Source of the DNA: AWTP1-13 sp963775835
GTDB lineage: Bacteria; Pseudomonadota; Alphaproteobacteria; Rhizobiales; Hyphomicrobiaceae
Assembly: GCA_963775835.1 (NCBI GenBank)
Contig: CAVZKV010000002.1
Location: 682,001-746,000, forward strand
DNA length: 64,000 nt
Direction of reading: 5' to 3'
The position numbers were made by a program, and so were the translations under genes. Below the pieces are notes generated by a model, which worked only from the letters and a program-made list of their open reading frames with translations, searched no databases and was not told the DNA's origin. The first letter of the stretch is position 1. The number at the start of each line of letters is the position of its first letter. Shown here in pieces: positions 7,841-17,619 of this stretch.

Positions 7841-9091
7841 ATGTTGATTTTGCTCGATGTCATGTTGCGCCGCATCGTTCGGCGCGGCGATCTGACCTTC
7901 ATCGATGCCGATGGCTTGTCGCATCGGTATGGCGACGGAGACGGGCCGCCGATTGTCGTGCGCGTCAGGGAGCGCCGCGTCGAGTGGCATTTGGTTCTCG
8001 ATCCGCAGCTGGCCTTGGGCGAGAGTTACATGCGCGGTGCGCTCAGCATGGAGCGCGGGCGCATCTATGACCTGCTTGAGCTGCTCTTGAGCAATACCGA
8101 GGCCTCTCCGGTCCCCGTCTGGGCCCGCGGTTTGGACGTGGTGCGCTACTTGATCCGGCGGGCCGCGCAGTTCAATCCCGCGGGTCGGGCGCGGCGCAAT
8201 GTGGCGCACCATTACGACATCGATGGCGCCATCTACGACCTCTTTCTCGACGGCGACCGGCAGTATTCTTGCGCCTATTTCACGCCCGGTGCCGATCTGG
8301 AGGAGGCCCAGTTGGCCAAAAAGCGCCACCTGGCGGCCAAGCTCGCCATCGAGCCGGGACAGCGCCTGTTGGATATCGGCTCGGGCTGGGGCGGGCTTGG
8401 CCTCTATCTGGCGAAGGCCGCGGGCTGCGAGGTGACGGGCGTGACGCTGTCGACGCAGCAGCACCAGATCTCCAACGAGCGCGCGGCCCGCGAGGGGCTC
8501 AGCCGATCGGTGCGTTTCGAGTTCATGGACTATCGCAAGCTGGTGGGGCGCTTCGATCGCATCGTCTCGGTCGGCATGTTCGAGCACGTCGGCGTCTCCC
8601 ACTACGGCACCTACTTCAAGAAGGTGCGCGACCTTTTGAGCGAGAACGGCGTCGCCCTGATCCATACCATCGGCCGGTCTGAGCCCCCGACCGTCACCAA
8701 CCCCTTCATCGCCAAGTACATCTTCCCGGGCGGCTACATTCCCGCGCTATCGGAGGTGGTTGCGCCGATCGAACGGTCCGGCCTGGTGATCACCGACGTG
8801 GAGGTGCTTCGCCTCCACTACGCGGAGACCTTGCGCGCCTGGCGCGAGCGGTTTCTTGCCAACTGGGACAAAGCGGCGGCGATCCTCGACGAACAGTTTT
8901 GCCGCATGTGGGAATTCTATCTCGCCGGCTCCGAGACGGCCTTTCGCTACCAGGGTCTGGTGGTGTTCCAGCTGCAGCTTGTCAAACGCGTGACAACGCT
9001 ACCGATCACGCGCGACTACATCTGGAACGACGAGCAGCGCCTGCTCGCACAAGATGCCATCGATCGCCGCCCGCGCCTGGCGGGGGAATAA
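7841..9091 (+). CDS. Cyclopropane-fatty-acyl-phospholipid synthase family methyltransferase
   Basis: Members of this family transfer a methyl group from S-adenosylmethionine to unsaturated membrane lipid chains. The 416-residue protein has an N-terminal lipid-binding-type domain up to about residue 110. The SAM domain follows, with LLDIGSGWGGLGLYLAK, the catalytic-region VGMFEHVGVSHYGTYF, and a C-terminal helical part containing LRAWRERF. All are typical of Cfa/CmaS proteins. No signal peptide is seen; the family acts at the membrane surface. It stands alone between rplI and dnaB. Whether it makes cyclopropanes or another methylated chain cannot be told. Confidence 0.88.
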   Translation: MLILLDVMLRRIVRRGDLTFIDADGLSHRYGDGDGPPIVVRVRERRVEWHLVLDPQLALGESYMRGALSMERGRIYDLLELLLSNTEASPVPVWARGLDVVRYLIRRAAQFNPAGRARRNVAHHYDIDGAIYDLFLDGDRQYSCAYFTPGADLEEAQLAKKRHLAAKLAIEPGQRLLDIGSGWGGLGLYLAKAAGCEVTGVTLSTQQHQISNERAAREGLSRSVRFEFMDYRKLVGRFDRIVSVGMFEHVGVSHYGTYFKKVRDLLSENGVALIHTIGRSEPPTVTNPFIAKYIFPGGYIPALSEVVAPIERSGLVITDVEVLRLHYAETLRAWRERFLANWDKAAAILDEQFCRMWEFYLAGSETAFRYQGLVVFQLQLVKRVTTLPITRDYIWNDEQRLLAQDAIDRRPRLAGE

Positions 9092-9206
9092 GGTCGGGTC
9101 CGGGAGCGATTCGGCGCCAAGCAGATTCTCGTCCCCATGTGCAAAACAGGGATGGTCGCGCTTGACAGGCGGGGTCCTCCCCTAGCGCCGCCACCGGAAT
9201 CGGCTA

Positions 9207-10748
9207 ATGCCTCGGCGCATGACCCAATCCCCCCAGCGCACCGTGATGGCGCCCTCCCCCGCGGCGCCGACCAGCGAGGCGCCGCCTTTCCGCAGCGCAC
9301 CGCACAATCTCGAAGCCGAGCAGGCCCTGCTTGGGGCCATTCTCATCAACAACGAGGCGCACGACCGCGTCTCGGATTTTCTCGAACCGCACCACTTCTA
9401 CGATCCGCTGCACCAGCAGATCTTCGAGACGGCGGCCAAGTTGATCGCCTCGGGCAAGCAGGCGACGCCCATTACCTTGAAGACGTTTTTTGAGCACGCC
9501 GAGCGCATCGACGCCACGCTGACGGTGCCGCAGTATCTCGGTCGGCTTGTCGCCAACGCCGCCACCATCATCAACGCCCGCGACTACGCGCAGACCGTCT
9601 ACGACTTGGCCATTCGCCGGCACCTGATTCTGATCGGCGAGGACATGGTCAATGCGGCTTACGACAGCCCCGTCGATTTCCCGCCCCGCGAACAGATCGA
9701 GGAAGCCGAGACCCGGCTATTTTCCCTGGCCGAGACGGGCAAGTACGGTCAGGGCTTCCTCACCTTCAACAATGCCCTCGTCAGCGCCATCGAGATGGCC
9801 AACAACGCCTTTCAGCGCGACGGTGGGCTGTCGGGGATCGCCACCCTGTTGCGCGATCTCGATGGCAAGCTCGGCGGGCTGCAGCCCTCTGACCTCGTCA
9901 TCCTCGCCGGCCGTCCATCGATGGGCAAGACGGCGCTCGCCACCAATATCGCCTTCAACGTGGCGCGCAGCCGCGCGCATTCGCTAGCCGAGCGCGCCGA
10001 GCTTGCGCCTGAGGATCAGGGCCACGACGGCGCCGTGGTCGGCTTCTTCTCGTTGGAAATGTCGGCCGAGCAGCTGGCCACGCGCATTTTGTCGGAGCAG
10101 GCCGGCATCCCTTCCGAGAAGATCCGGCGCGGCATGATCGACGAGAGCGAATTCAAGCGCCTGGTGGAGGCCAGCCGCGAAATGTCCGCCATTCCGCTGT
10201 TCATTGACGAGACGGGCGGCATCTCCATTGCCCAGCTGGCGGCGCGGGCGCGCAAGCTCAAGCGTCAACATGGTCTTGGCATGATCGTGGTCGACTATCT
10301 GCAGCTGCTCACCGGCTCGAAACGGCGCGCTTCGGAGGGGCGGGTGCAGGAGGTTTCGGAGATCACCACGGGGCTCAAGGCGCTGGCCAAGGAGCTCAAC
10401 GTGCCGATCCTGGCCCTGTCGCAGCTCTCGCGCGCGGTCGAAAACCGCGAGGACAAGCGACCCCAGCTCGCCGACCTGCGTGAGTCGGGCTCCATCGAGC
10501 AGGATGCCGATGTCGTCATGTTCGTGTTTCGTGAAGAGTACTATGTTGAGCGCACCAAGCCGGCCGAGGGCACGCTCGAGTTTCAGGATTGGATGGCCAA
10601 GATGCAGATGGTGAGTGGCAAGGCGGAGGTGATCATCGGCAAGCAGCGGCACGGCCCCGTTGGCACCGTTCAGCTCCAGTTCGAGTCGAACGTCACGCGC
10701 TTTTCCGACTTGGCGCGTGAGGCCTATTTGCCGGAGCGCCTCGGGTGA
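9207..10748 (+). CDS. dnaB: Replicative DNA helicase DnaB
   Basis: DnaB is the hexameric 5'-3' helicase of the replication fork. The 513-residue protein starts with a short proline-rich tail, then the helical N-terminal domain (PHNLEAEQALLGAIL, residues about 33-135). The RecA-like motor follows, with Walker A AGRPSMGKTALA near residue 235, the Walker B region MIVVDYLQLL, and the DLRESGSIEQDADVV block. No intein is present. Several Met codons near the N-terminus (residues 1, 5, 14) make the exact start uncertain. Its stop overlaps the alr start. Confidence 0.97.
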   Translation: MPRRMTQSPQRTVMAPSPAAPTSEAPPFRSAPHNLEAEQALLGAILINNEAHDRVSDFLEPHHFYDPLHQQIFETAAKLIASGKQATPITLKTFFEHAERIDATLTVPQYLGRLVANAATIINARDYAQTVYDLAIRRHLILIGEDMVNAAYDSPVDFPPREQIEEAETRLFSLAETGKYGQGFLTFNNALVSAIEMANNAFQRDGGLSGIATLLRDLDGKLGGLQPSDLVILAGRPSMGKTALATNIAFNVARSRAHSLAERAELAPEDQGHDGAVVGFFSLEMSAEQLATRILSEQAGIPSEKIRRGMIDESEFKRLVEASREMSAIPLFIDETGGISIAQLAARARKLKRQHGLGMIVVDYLQLLTGSKRRASEGRVQEVSEITTGLKALAKELNVPILALSQLSRAVENREDKRPQLADLRESGSIEQDADVVMFVFREEYYVERTKPAEGTLEFQDWMAKMQMVSGKAEVIIGKQRHGPVGTVQLQFESNVTRFSDLAREAYLPERLG

Positions 10749-11899
10749 GGGTGGGGCAAGGAGGCGTGCGCAGCAGGCCCCGCTCGGCGGTGCCGCCGAC
10801 CGCCCGGGCCGTGCTCTCCGTCGACCTTGCGGCGCTCCGCGCCAATTGGGCGCGGCTCAATGAGGCCTCGGGCCGGGCGGAGTGCGCCGGCGTGATCAAG
10901 GCCGATGCCTACGGTCTGGGCCTGGCGCCGATCGCCAAGGCGCTCACCAGCGAGGGGTGCAAGACCTTCTTTGTCGCCACCGTCGATGAGGGCCGGGCCG
11001 CGCGCGAGGTGCAGCCGGGGGCCACCATTTACGTGCTGGATGGCCTGTTGCCGGGGGCGGAGCCCAGCTACGCGGGCTTCGACCTCAGGCCCGTGCTCTC
11101 CAGCCTCGCCGAGGTGCGCGACTGGGCGGCCTATGGCCGGGCGCGCGGGCGCAAGCTGTCGGCGGCCGTGCACCTCGATACCGGCATGAACCGCCTTGGC
11201 ATGCCGGAGCCCGAAATCGAGCGGCTCGCCACCGAGCCGGGGCTGATCGAGGCCTTCGACATGTGCCTGGTGATGAGCCACCTCGCCTGCGCGGACGAGC
11301 CGCACAACCCGATGAATGAGCGCCAGCGCCAGCGCTTCGATGTCCTGCGTGCCAAGCTGCCGCCCGCCCCGGCCAGCCTCGCCAATTCCGGCGGCACCTT
11401 TCTCGGGCGCCCCTTTCACTACGACTTGGTGCGTCCCGGCATTGCCCTTTACGGCGGGCGCGCGCACGAGGGCAAGCCCAACCCGATGCAGACCGTGGTC
11501 CGCTTTGCCGCCAAAATTCTGCAGATTCGCGAGCTGGAACCGGGGGCGACGATCGGCTATGGCGCCATCTACCGGGTGCAACGGCCCTCGCGCATTGCCA
11601 CCATCGGCTGCGGCTATGCCGACGGCTTCCTGCGCGCCTTGAGCGTCAAGACCGGTGAGGCGGGCCCGGTAGGGTTCATCGGCGACTATGCGGTGCCGAT
11701 CGTTGGTCGCGTCTCCATGGATTTTACGACGGTTGACGTCACCGGCGCCCCCGCGGAGCTTGCCCGCCGCGGCGCCTGGGTGGAGGTGATGGGCGCGCGC
11801 GTCACGGTGGATGATCTCACCGATCGCGCCGGCACGATCGGTTATGAGCTTTTGACCCGGCTGGGGCAGCGCGTGCACCGCGTCTACGAAGGGGCCTGA
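10745..11899 (+). CDS. alr: Alanine racemase
   Basis: Alr interconverts L- and D-alanine with pyridoxal phosphate, supplying D-Ala for peptidoglycan. The 384-residue protein has the PLP lysine in AGVIKADAYGLGL (about residue 50) and a family glycine-rich block at SLANSGGTFLG. The second catalytic Tyr is in TIGYGAIYR, and RVSMDFTTVDV lies near the C-terminus. The likely start is the GTG at 10745, which overlaps the dnaB stop by four bases. radA follows after 4 bases, so dnaB-alr-radA looks like one operon. Confidence 0.95.
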   Translation: MRVGQGGVRSRPRSAVPPTARAVLSVDLAALRANWARLNEASGRAECAGVIKADAYGLGLAPIAKALTSEGCKTFFVATVDEGRAAREVQPGATIYVLDGLLPGAEPSYAGFDLRPVLSSLAEVRDWAAYGRARGRKLSAAVHLDTGMNRLGMPEPEIERLATEPGLIEAFDMCLVMSHLACADEPHNPMNERQRQRFDVLRAKLPPAPASLANSGGTFLGRPFHYDLVRPGIALYGGRAHEGKPNPMQTVVRFAAKILQIRELEPGATIGYGAIYRVQRPSRIATIGCGYADGFLRALSVKTGEAGPVGFIGDYAVPIVGRVSMDFTTVDVTGAPAELARRGAWVEVMGARVTVDDLTDRAGTIGYELLTRLGQRVHRVYEGA

Positions 11900-11903
11900 C
11901 CGG

Positions 11904-13352
11904 ATGGCACGGCCGCAACGAAACGCCTACGTGTGCCAGAACTGCGGCGCCTCGTTCGCGCGCTGGGCCGGCAAATGCGCCGCCTGCAATGAGTGGAACA
12001 GCCTCGTTGAAGAGGCGGGCGCGGCTCCCCCGCCGGGCATCGGGCTCGGCGCGGCCCGCAAGGGCCGCGTGCTCGAGTTGGAAACTCTGGCGGCGCCCGA
12101 TACGCCGCCGATGCGGCGCCTGGCGAGCGGCAGCGCCGAGTTCGACCGCGTCACCGGCGGGGGCATTGTGCCGGGGTCGGCACTGCTGATCGGCGGCGAA
12201 CCCGGTATCGGCAAATCGACCCTGTTGCTTGAGCTGGCCGCCAGGCTGGCGGCACGTGGGCGGCGGGCGCTTTATTTCTCAGGCGAAGAGGCCGCCGCGC
12301 AGGTGCGGCTCAGGGCCGAGCGCCTCGGCGTCGCGCACGCGCCCCTGGCGCTGGCCTGCGACAGCAACCTTGCCAACATCCTGGCGACGCTGCACGACGG
12401 TCCGGCCGCGGATCTCATCATCATCGATTCGATCCAAACGCTCTGGGTCGATGGGCTGGAGGCTGCCCCCGGCAGCGTTGCCCAGGTGCGCGCGGCGGCG
12501 CATGCGCTCGTGCGCTTCGCCAAGGTGAGCGGCAGCGCCGTCGTGCTGGTCGGGCACGTCACCAAGGATGGCCAGATCGCCGGGCCCAAGCTGGTCGAGC
12601 ACATGGTCGACACGGTGCTTTATTTCGAGGGCGATCGCGGCCACCCCTACCGCATTCTGCGCGCGACCAAGAACCGGTTCGGGGCCACCGACGAGATCGG
12701 CGTGTTCGAGATGGCCGGCGAAGGCTTGCGCGAAGTCGCCAATGCTTCCGAGCTCTTCCTTCCCGACCGCCAGGCCTCCGCGCCGGGCTCGGCCGTGTTC
12801 GCCGGCATCGAGGGGACCCGCCCGATCCTGGTTGAAATGCAGGCGCTGGTGGTGCCATCGGGACTTGGTACGCCGCGCCGTGCCGTCGTGGGCTGGGATG
12901 CCAATCGTCTGTCGATGCTGCTTGCCGTCCTCGACGCGCGTGCGGGGGTGAGCTTTGCCTCCCACGACGTTTATCTCAACGTAGCGGGCGGATTGAAGAT
13001 CACCGAGCCCGCCGCCGATGTCGCCGCCGCCGCCGCCCTGCTGTCGTCGATCGGCCAGCTGGCGCTGGCGCCGGACCGGGTCTTTTTGGGGGAGATCGCC
13101 CTATCGGGGGCGGTTCGGGCCGTCCGGCATGCGCCCTTGCGTCTGAAGGAGGCGCGCAAGCTGGGTTTCAAGGCCGCCGTCCTGCCCGCCTCCGCAGAGG
13201 CCGGCGCCGACCACGACCCGCTGCAGCGTCTCCCCTTGACCCACGTGCGTGAGCTGATGGCGGTGCTGTCGGCGCCCGCCTCCGCCCCGCGCCCAGGCCG
13301 GCGGAGCGCTCGCGGGCAAGGCGAAGCCGCACCTGGGGCGGCGCGGGCGTGA
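11904..13352 (+). CDS. radA: DNA repair protein RadA
   Basis: RadA is a RecA-like ATPase that helps branch migration in recombination repair. The 482-residue protein has an N-terminal four-cysteine zinc finger (CQNCGASFARWAGKCAAC). Walker A GGEPGIGKSTLL is near residue 97, the family-specific KNRFG motif lies in the middle, and the C-terminus is Lon-protease-like (GGLKITEPAADVAAAAALLSS region). It starts 4 bases after alr. The last 25 residues or so are low-complexity and variable. Confidence 0.96.
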   Translation: MARPQRNAYVCQNCGASFARWAGKCAACNEWNSLVEEAGAAPPPGIGLGAARKGRVLELETLAAPDTPPMRRLASGSAEFDRVTGGGIVPGSALLIGGEPGIGKSTLLLELAARLAARGRRALYFSGEEAAAQVRLRAERLGVAHAPLALACDSNLANILATLHDGPAADLIIIDSIQTLWVDGLEAAPGSVAQVRAAAHALVRFAKVSGSAVVLVGHVTKDGQIAGPKLVEHMVDTVLYFEGDRGHPYRILRATKNRFGATDEIGVFEMAGEGLREVANASELFLPDRQASAPGSAVFAGIEGTRPILVEMQALVVPSGLGTPRRAVVGWDANRLSMLLAVLDARAGVSFASHDVYLNVAGGLKITEPAADVAAAAALLSSIGQLALAPDRVFLGEIALSGAVRAVRHAPLRLKEARKLGFKAAVLPASAEAGADHDPLQRLPLTHVRELMAVLSAPASAPRPGRRSARGQGEAAPGAARA

Positions 13353-13727
13353 GCAAAGGGATCGGGATACCACCGCCGATCCCCCTGCAGTTGTGCCCAC
13401 CCAGCATCACCGCGCTGCGTCGAGTCCGGCTATATTGTGTTCGCCACCAAGCTGCCCTAGAGCCTATGCGTCGGACAGCTGAACGGGGAGGGCGGGCGCG
13501 GTGGGCTGCGCGGCCTGAGCCTGGCACCGGGAGCGGACTTTGACCTGCGCGCACACAGCACGGCCCGGGGCCCCGGTTTGGCCCTTTGTCTGGCCCCCCG
13601 CCTGGCCCCCCGTCGGGCCGCTCGTGTGGCCGCGTCTGGCTTGGGCGGGCCTGACCGGGGTGGCGTGGCGGGCCCCGTGGGCGCTTCCGCTTTGGCAGTC
13701 CTTGCCCTTGGCTGAGGATCCTCGATC
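13353..13727. other. Intergenic stretch between radA and cvpA
   Basis: No protein gene is supported in these 375 bases. It contains a short direct repeat, CTGGCCCCCCG at 13590-13600 and 13602-13612. A TATATT at 13431-13436 could be a -10 box, but no matching -35 lies at proper spacing. The promoter for cvpA-purF is expected here. Confidence 0.4.
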
Positions 13728-14381
13728 ATGAGCGGTGTGGGACCCTTTACCAATCTCGACCTGGCGGTCATCGCCATCGTCGTCCTCTCGGGCCTGGTGG
13801 CGATGTATCGCGGCCTGACGAGGGAAGTGCTTTCGATCCTCTCCTGGGCCGCCGCGGCGGGGGCCGTCTTCTACTTCATCCGCTACCACAAGGACATTGC
13901 CGAGGAAGTCGCCAAGCAGTTCGCCAACCCGGTGCAGACCTCCTACGTCTACGTGGCTCAGGTGGCGATCGGTGGCCTGATTTTCCTGGTTGTCTTGATC
14001 ATCGTTCATCTGATCACGGCGCGCATTTCCAATTCGGTGCTCGACAGCCGCGTGGGTGCCATTGATCGCATCCTTGGCCTGGCCTTCGGCATGGTGCGCG
14101 GCTTTGTCCTGATCGTCATTCCCTACATGTTTGCCGTCTCCTTCGTCTGCAAGGACAATCCGGCCCGCGCCTCCGCGCAGGGCTGTCGGCCGGGCGAGCT
14201 GCCGGGCTGGGTGGAGAATGCCCAGTCCCTGCCGCTCATCAACCAGACGAGCGGCACGCTGTTTTCGCTGCTGTCGCGCTACGCCCCCTCGGTGCCCCTG
14301 GGGACCGGGGAGCAACGGCAGGGCCGGTTGCGGCTCGATCATAACAGCCCCAACGGCGCCCCCAGTAGCAACTCCGGTTGA
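13728..14381 (+). CDS. cvpA: CvpA family membrane protein
   Basis: CvpA proteins are inner-membrane proteins linked to colicin V production and envelope stress; their molecular activity is unclear. The 217-residue protein has the family start (LDLAVIAIVVLSGLVAMYRGLTREVLS) and four membrane segments at about residues 8-28, 35-55, 78-98 and 115-140. A polar C-terminal tail follows. Position upstream of purF is the conserved neighbourhood. The gap to purF is 96 bases. Confidence 0.9.
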   Translation: MSGVGPFTNLDLAVIAIVVLSGLVAMYRGLTREVLSILSWAAAAGAVFYFIRYHKDIAEEVAKQFANPVQTSYVYVAQVAIGGLIFLVVLIIVHLITARISNSVLDSRVGAIDRILGLAFGMVRGFVLIVIPYMFAVSFVCKDNPARASAQGCRPGELPGWVENAQSLPLINQTSGTLFSLLSRYAPSVPLGTGEQRQGRLRLDHNSPNGAPSSNSG

Positions 14382-14477
14382 CTTGCCCTATATCCAGCTC
14401 GCCTGAGCTCGTCGCGGCAGATTCGGGATGAGTGGGCTTGGCCGTACGCCGGACTTTCCACGTTCACGAGGCTTTCC

Positions 14478-15965
14478 ATGCAAGGTTCGCCCTTACACGC
14501 TGAAGCCGCGGTGGGCCGGTCCCGTGCGGATGATGACCGCCTGCGCGAGGAATGCGGGGTCTTTGGCGTATTCGGCAACGAGGACGCCGCGGCGCTGACC
14601 GCGCTCGGCCTGCACGCCCTCCAGCACCGCGGCCAGGAGGCCGCCGGCATCGTCACCTACGATGGCAACCACTTCCACTCCGAGCGGCGGCTCGGGCTTG
14701 TCGGCGACAACTTCAATAAGGCCGACGTGATCGCCCGCCTCAAGGGCCACATCGCGCTCGGCCACAACCGCTATTCCACCACCGGCGACACCATTTTGCG
14801 CAATGTACAGCCCTTGTTCGCCGACCTCGACACCGGCGGTTTTGCCGTCGCCCACAATGGCAACCTCACCAATGCGCTGACGCTGAGGCGCGAGCTGATC
14901 TCGACGGGTGCCATCTGCCAATCCACCTCCGACACCGAGATCATCCTGCACCTGATGGCGCGCTCGCAGCGCCGGCGCGTCATCGAGCGCTTCGTGGAGG
15001 CGCTGCGCCAGATCGAGGGTGCCTATGCGCTGGTCTGTCTCACCAACGACATGCTGATCGGCGCGCGCGATCCGATCGGCATCCGTCCGCTCGTGCTCGG
15101 CCGCCTCGGCGGCGGCTACGTGCTGGCCTCCGAGACCTGTGCCCTCGACATCGTCGGCGCCGAGTTCGTGCGCGAGATCGAGAACGGGGAAATCGTCACC
15201 ATCACCGCCGACGGGGTGGAGAGCCATCGACCGTTCCCCAAACGCCCGGCCCGGCCCTGCATCTTCGAGTACATCTACTTCGCCCGCCCCAATTCGATCG
15301 TTGGCGGGCGCAACGTTTACGACCTGCGCAAGCAGATGGGCGTCCAGCTCGCCCGCGAGACCCCCGCCGAGGCCGACGTCATCATTCCCATTCCCAACTC
15401 CGGGGTGCCCGCGGCCATCGGCTATGCCCAAGCCAGCGGCATCCCCTTCGAGCTCGGCATCATTCGCAACCACTACGTTGGGCGCACCTTCATCGAACCC
15501 GAGCAGCGCATCCGCCAGCTGGGCGTCAAGCTCAAGCATTCCGCCAACGCCAGCGCCGTGCGCGGCAACCGCATCGTGCTGATCGATGACAGCGTGGTGC
15601 GCGGCACCACCTCCAAGAAACTGGTGCAGATGATGTTTGAAGCCGGCGCCCGCGAGGTGCACCTGCGCGTCTCGAGCCCGCCCATCACCCACCCCGATTT
15701 CTATGGCATCGACACCCCCCGCGCCAACGAGCTGTTGGCGGCCAACATGAGCATCGAGGAGATGCGCGCCTTCACGGGTTGTACGAGCCTGGCCTTCCTC
15801 TCCGTTGCCGGCATTTATCGCGCGCTGGGTGTCGAGCGCCGCGAGCCACGGGCGCCACAGTTCACGGATCATTGCTTCACCGGCGACTATCCCACCGAAC
15901 TCACCGACCAGAACGGCGGCGAGGCCTACACGAGCCAGCTCTCCTTCCTGGCCGAGGTGCGCTGA
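14478..15965 (+). CDS. purF: Amidophosphoribosyltransferase (PurF)
   Basis: PurF makes 5-phosphoribosylamine from PRPP and glutamine, the first step of purine synthesis. The 495-residue protein starts with a short leader that is probably cleaved to expose Cys26 (EECGVFGVFG) as the N-terminal nucleophile. The glutaminase domain includes LHALQHRGQEAAG and GHNRYSTTG. The PRPP-binding loop IVLIDDSVVRGTTSKK lies near residue 370. It forms the usual cvpA-purF pair. Confidence 0.97.
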   Translation: MQGSPLHAEAAVGRSRADDDRLREECGVFGVFGNEDAAALTALGLHALQHRGQEAAGIVTYDGNHFHSERRLGLVGDNFNKADVIARLKGHIALGHNRYSTTGDTILRNVQPLFADLDTGGFAVAHNGNLTNALTLRRELISTGAICQSTSDTEIILHLMARSQRRRVIERFVEALRQIEGAYALVCLTNDMLIGARDPIGIRPLVLGRLGGGYVLASETCALDIVGAEFVREIENGEIVTITADGVESHRPFPKRPARPCIFEYIYFARPNSIVGGRNVYDLRKQMGVQLARETPAEADVIIPIPNSGVPAAIGYAQASGIPFELGIIRNHYVGRTFIEPEQRIRQLGVKLKHSANASAVRGNRIVLIDDSVVRGTTSKKLVQMMFEAGAREVHLRVSSPPITHPDFYGIDTPRANELLAANMSIEEMRAFTGCTSLAFLSVAGIYRALGVERREPRAPQFTDHCFTGDYPTELTDQNGGEAYTSQLSFLAEVR

Positions 15966-16019
15966 CCTGGCCGAGGCGCGCGAGAGACAGCGCGCTGGCC
16001 AAGGCCAGCCCTGGGTCGC

Positions 16020-16039
16020 GCGCCAACACGGTTTGGCGC
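16020..16039. terminator. Hairpin downstream of purF
   Basis: GCGCCAA (16020-16026) pairs with TTGGCGC (16033-16039) across a 6-base loop, about 55 bases after the purF stop. A second small stem CTGGCC-AA-GGCCAG lies just before it. There is no T tract, so termination is only a suggestion. Confidence 0.25.
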
Positions 16040-16203
16040 CGACCGCCCCCGTTGGCGCCACGGCAGGGCCCCACACCGGCGCAGACCTGCCATTCTCCCG
16101 CCGCCTGCAGCCACCCCCCAGCCACTCATGGGCACCAGGCTTGCCATCGGCCTCAGGTCCCCGCTATCACGCCAAGGGCGAGGGCAACTCTTGAGGGTAT
16201 GCC

Positions 16204-17037
16204 ATGACTGCAGTGACGCCTGCGGCGATGCGCGCGGAGGATGACGCGGGCCTAGCCGGCAAGGTTGCCATCGTCGCCGGCGGTGGCGCCGCCGGCGAGG
16301 GCATCGGCAACGGCCGCGCGGCGGCGATCCTGCTCGCCCGCGCCGGCGTCAGCGTCTTCGTCGTCGATCGCGATGTCGCCCTCGCCGAGCGCAGCGTTGC
16401 CATGATTGCCGGCGAAGGCGGCAACGCAGTTGCGCATCGGGCCGACCTCACCGAGGAGGCGCAATGCCGTGCCATGGTGGCGGCCTGCGTCGAGCGCTTC
16501 GGCCGCCTCGATTTTCTCGACAACAACGTCGGCATCGGCAGCCGCGGTTCGGTGGTGGAGGAGACGCCGCAGAGCTGGCGGCGCATCATGCAGGTCAACG
16601 TCGAGGTGATGTTTCTCACCTCCAAGTATGCCATCCCCGCCATGGTCGAGACCGCCGGCAAGGGTGCCATCGTCAATATCTCCTCGATCTCGGCGCTGCG
16701 GCCGCGCGGTCTCACGGCCTACACGACCTCAAAGGGCGCGGTGATCGCGCTTACCCGCGCCATGGCCATCGATCACGCCGAGCAGGGCATCCGCGTCAAT
16801 TGCGTGGCACCGGGCCCGGTGTACACACCGATGGTCTATGCGGGGGGCATGAGCGCCGCCGCCCGCGAGCAGCGCCGCAACGCCTCCGCGCTCGGCGTCG
16901 AGGGCACGGGCTGGGATATCGGTCACGCCGTGCGCTTTCTGTTGTCCGAGCACGCGCGCTACATCACCGGCCAGACCCTGGTGGTGGACGGGGGCACGTC
17001 CTTGCAGGCCCCCGCCCGTGACAGCAAAACACCTTGA
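16204..17037 (+). CDS. SDR family NAD(P)-dependent oxidoreductase
   Basis: A 277-residue short-chain dehydrogenase. The cofactor loop is a longer variant, GGGAAGEGIGNG, rather than the common TGxxxGIG. It keeps NNVG in the middle, the catalytic serine in NISSISAL and Tyr-xxx-Lys in AYTTSKGA, and ends with ITGQTLVVDGGTSLQ. The substrate is unknown. It lies 18 bases upstream of a carboxymuconolactone-decarboxylase-family gene and appears to head a three-gene operon. That suggests breakdown of a small organic acid or aromatic compound; this is inference from context. Confidence 0.85.
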   Translation: MTAVTPAAMRAEDDAGLAGKVAIVAGGGAAGEGIGNGRAAAILLARAGVSVFVVDRDVALAERSVAMIAGEGGNAVAHRADLTEEAQCRAMVAACVERFGRLDFLDNNVGIGSRGSVVEETPQSWRRIMQVNVEVMFLTSKYAIPAMVETAGKGAIVNISSISALRPRGLTAYTTSKGAVIALTRAMAIDHAEQGIRVNCVAPGPVYTPMVYAGGMSAAAREQRRNASALGVEGTGWDIGHAVRFLLSEHARYITGQTLVVDGGTSLQAPARDSKTP

Positions 17038-17055
17038 AGCCTCGGAGTGACACCA

Positions 17056-17619
17056 ATGGCCCGTGTGCCCTACTTGCAGCAGCGCGACCTCGCCGCCGAG
17101 CATCAAGATTTGCTCGCGCGCAACATCACGCTATTCCAGGCGCTGGTGAACAGCCCCAACGCCGCGCGTGCCTTCGGCGCTCTCGGCCAGTTCATTCGCT
17201 TCAAGAGCCGGCTCGACCCGCGCCTGCGCGAACTTGCCATCCTGCAGGTGGGTTATCTGGCGCGCCAGCCCTACGAGTGGTCGCACCACGTCAAGATCGG
17301 TCGCGACTTCGGCGTCAGCGATGCCGATATCCGCGCCCTGATCGCCGAGACCGAGGGCAAGCCGAACGATCTCGACCCGCTCGCCAAAGCGGTGCTGAGG
17401 GCGGCCCGCGAGATGACCAACACTCTGGCGATTTCGGAGGCCACCTACGCCGAGTTGCAGAAGAGCCTCGACAACGAACGTTTGGTCGACCTCACCATCA
17501 CCATCGGCTTTTACAATGCCGTCGTGCGCGTCCTGCACACGCTCAAGATCGACGTCGAGGACGCCTACAAGGGCTACCTTGAGGAGTTCCCGTTGCCCGC
17601 CGCCGGAGCCAAATCCTGA
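17056..17619 (+). CDS. Carboxymuconolactone decarboxylase family protein
   Basis: A 187-residue all-helical protein of the CMD/AhpD superfamily. The diagnostic part is RELAILQVGYLARQPYEWSHHVKIGRDFGVSDADI. It has the YEWSHH form of decarboxylase-like members and lacks the CxxC of the peroxidase (AhpD) branch. I take the ATG at 17056 as the start; a GTG three codons upstream is in frame. Its stop overlaps the next start by one base, so SDR, CMD and NUDIX are translated together. The reaction is not known. Confidence 0.83.
   Translation: MARVPYLQQRDLAAEHQDLLARNITLFQALVNSPNAARAFGALGQFIRFKSRLDPRLRELAILQVGYLARQPYEWSHHVKIGRDFGVSDADIRALIAETEGKPNDLDPLAKAVLRAAREMTNTLAISEATYAELQKSLDNERLVDLTITIGFYNAVVRVLHTLKIDVEDAYKGYLEEFPLPAAGAKS

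Noticed and set aside
14493..16076. Open frame of 527 codons antisense to purF
   Set aside because: High GC keeps the opposite strand of a conserved gene free of stops; the protein is low-complexity and has no motif.
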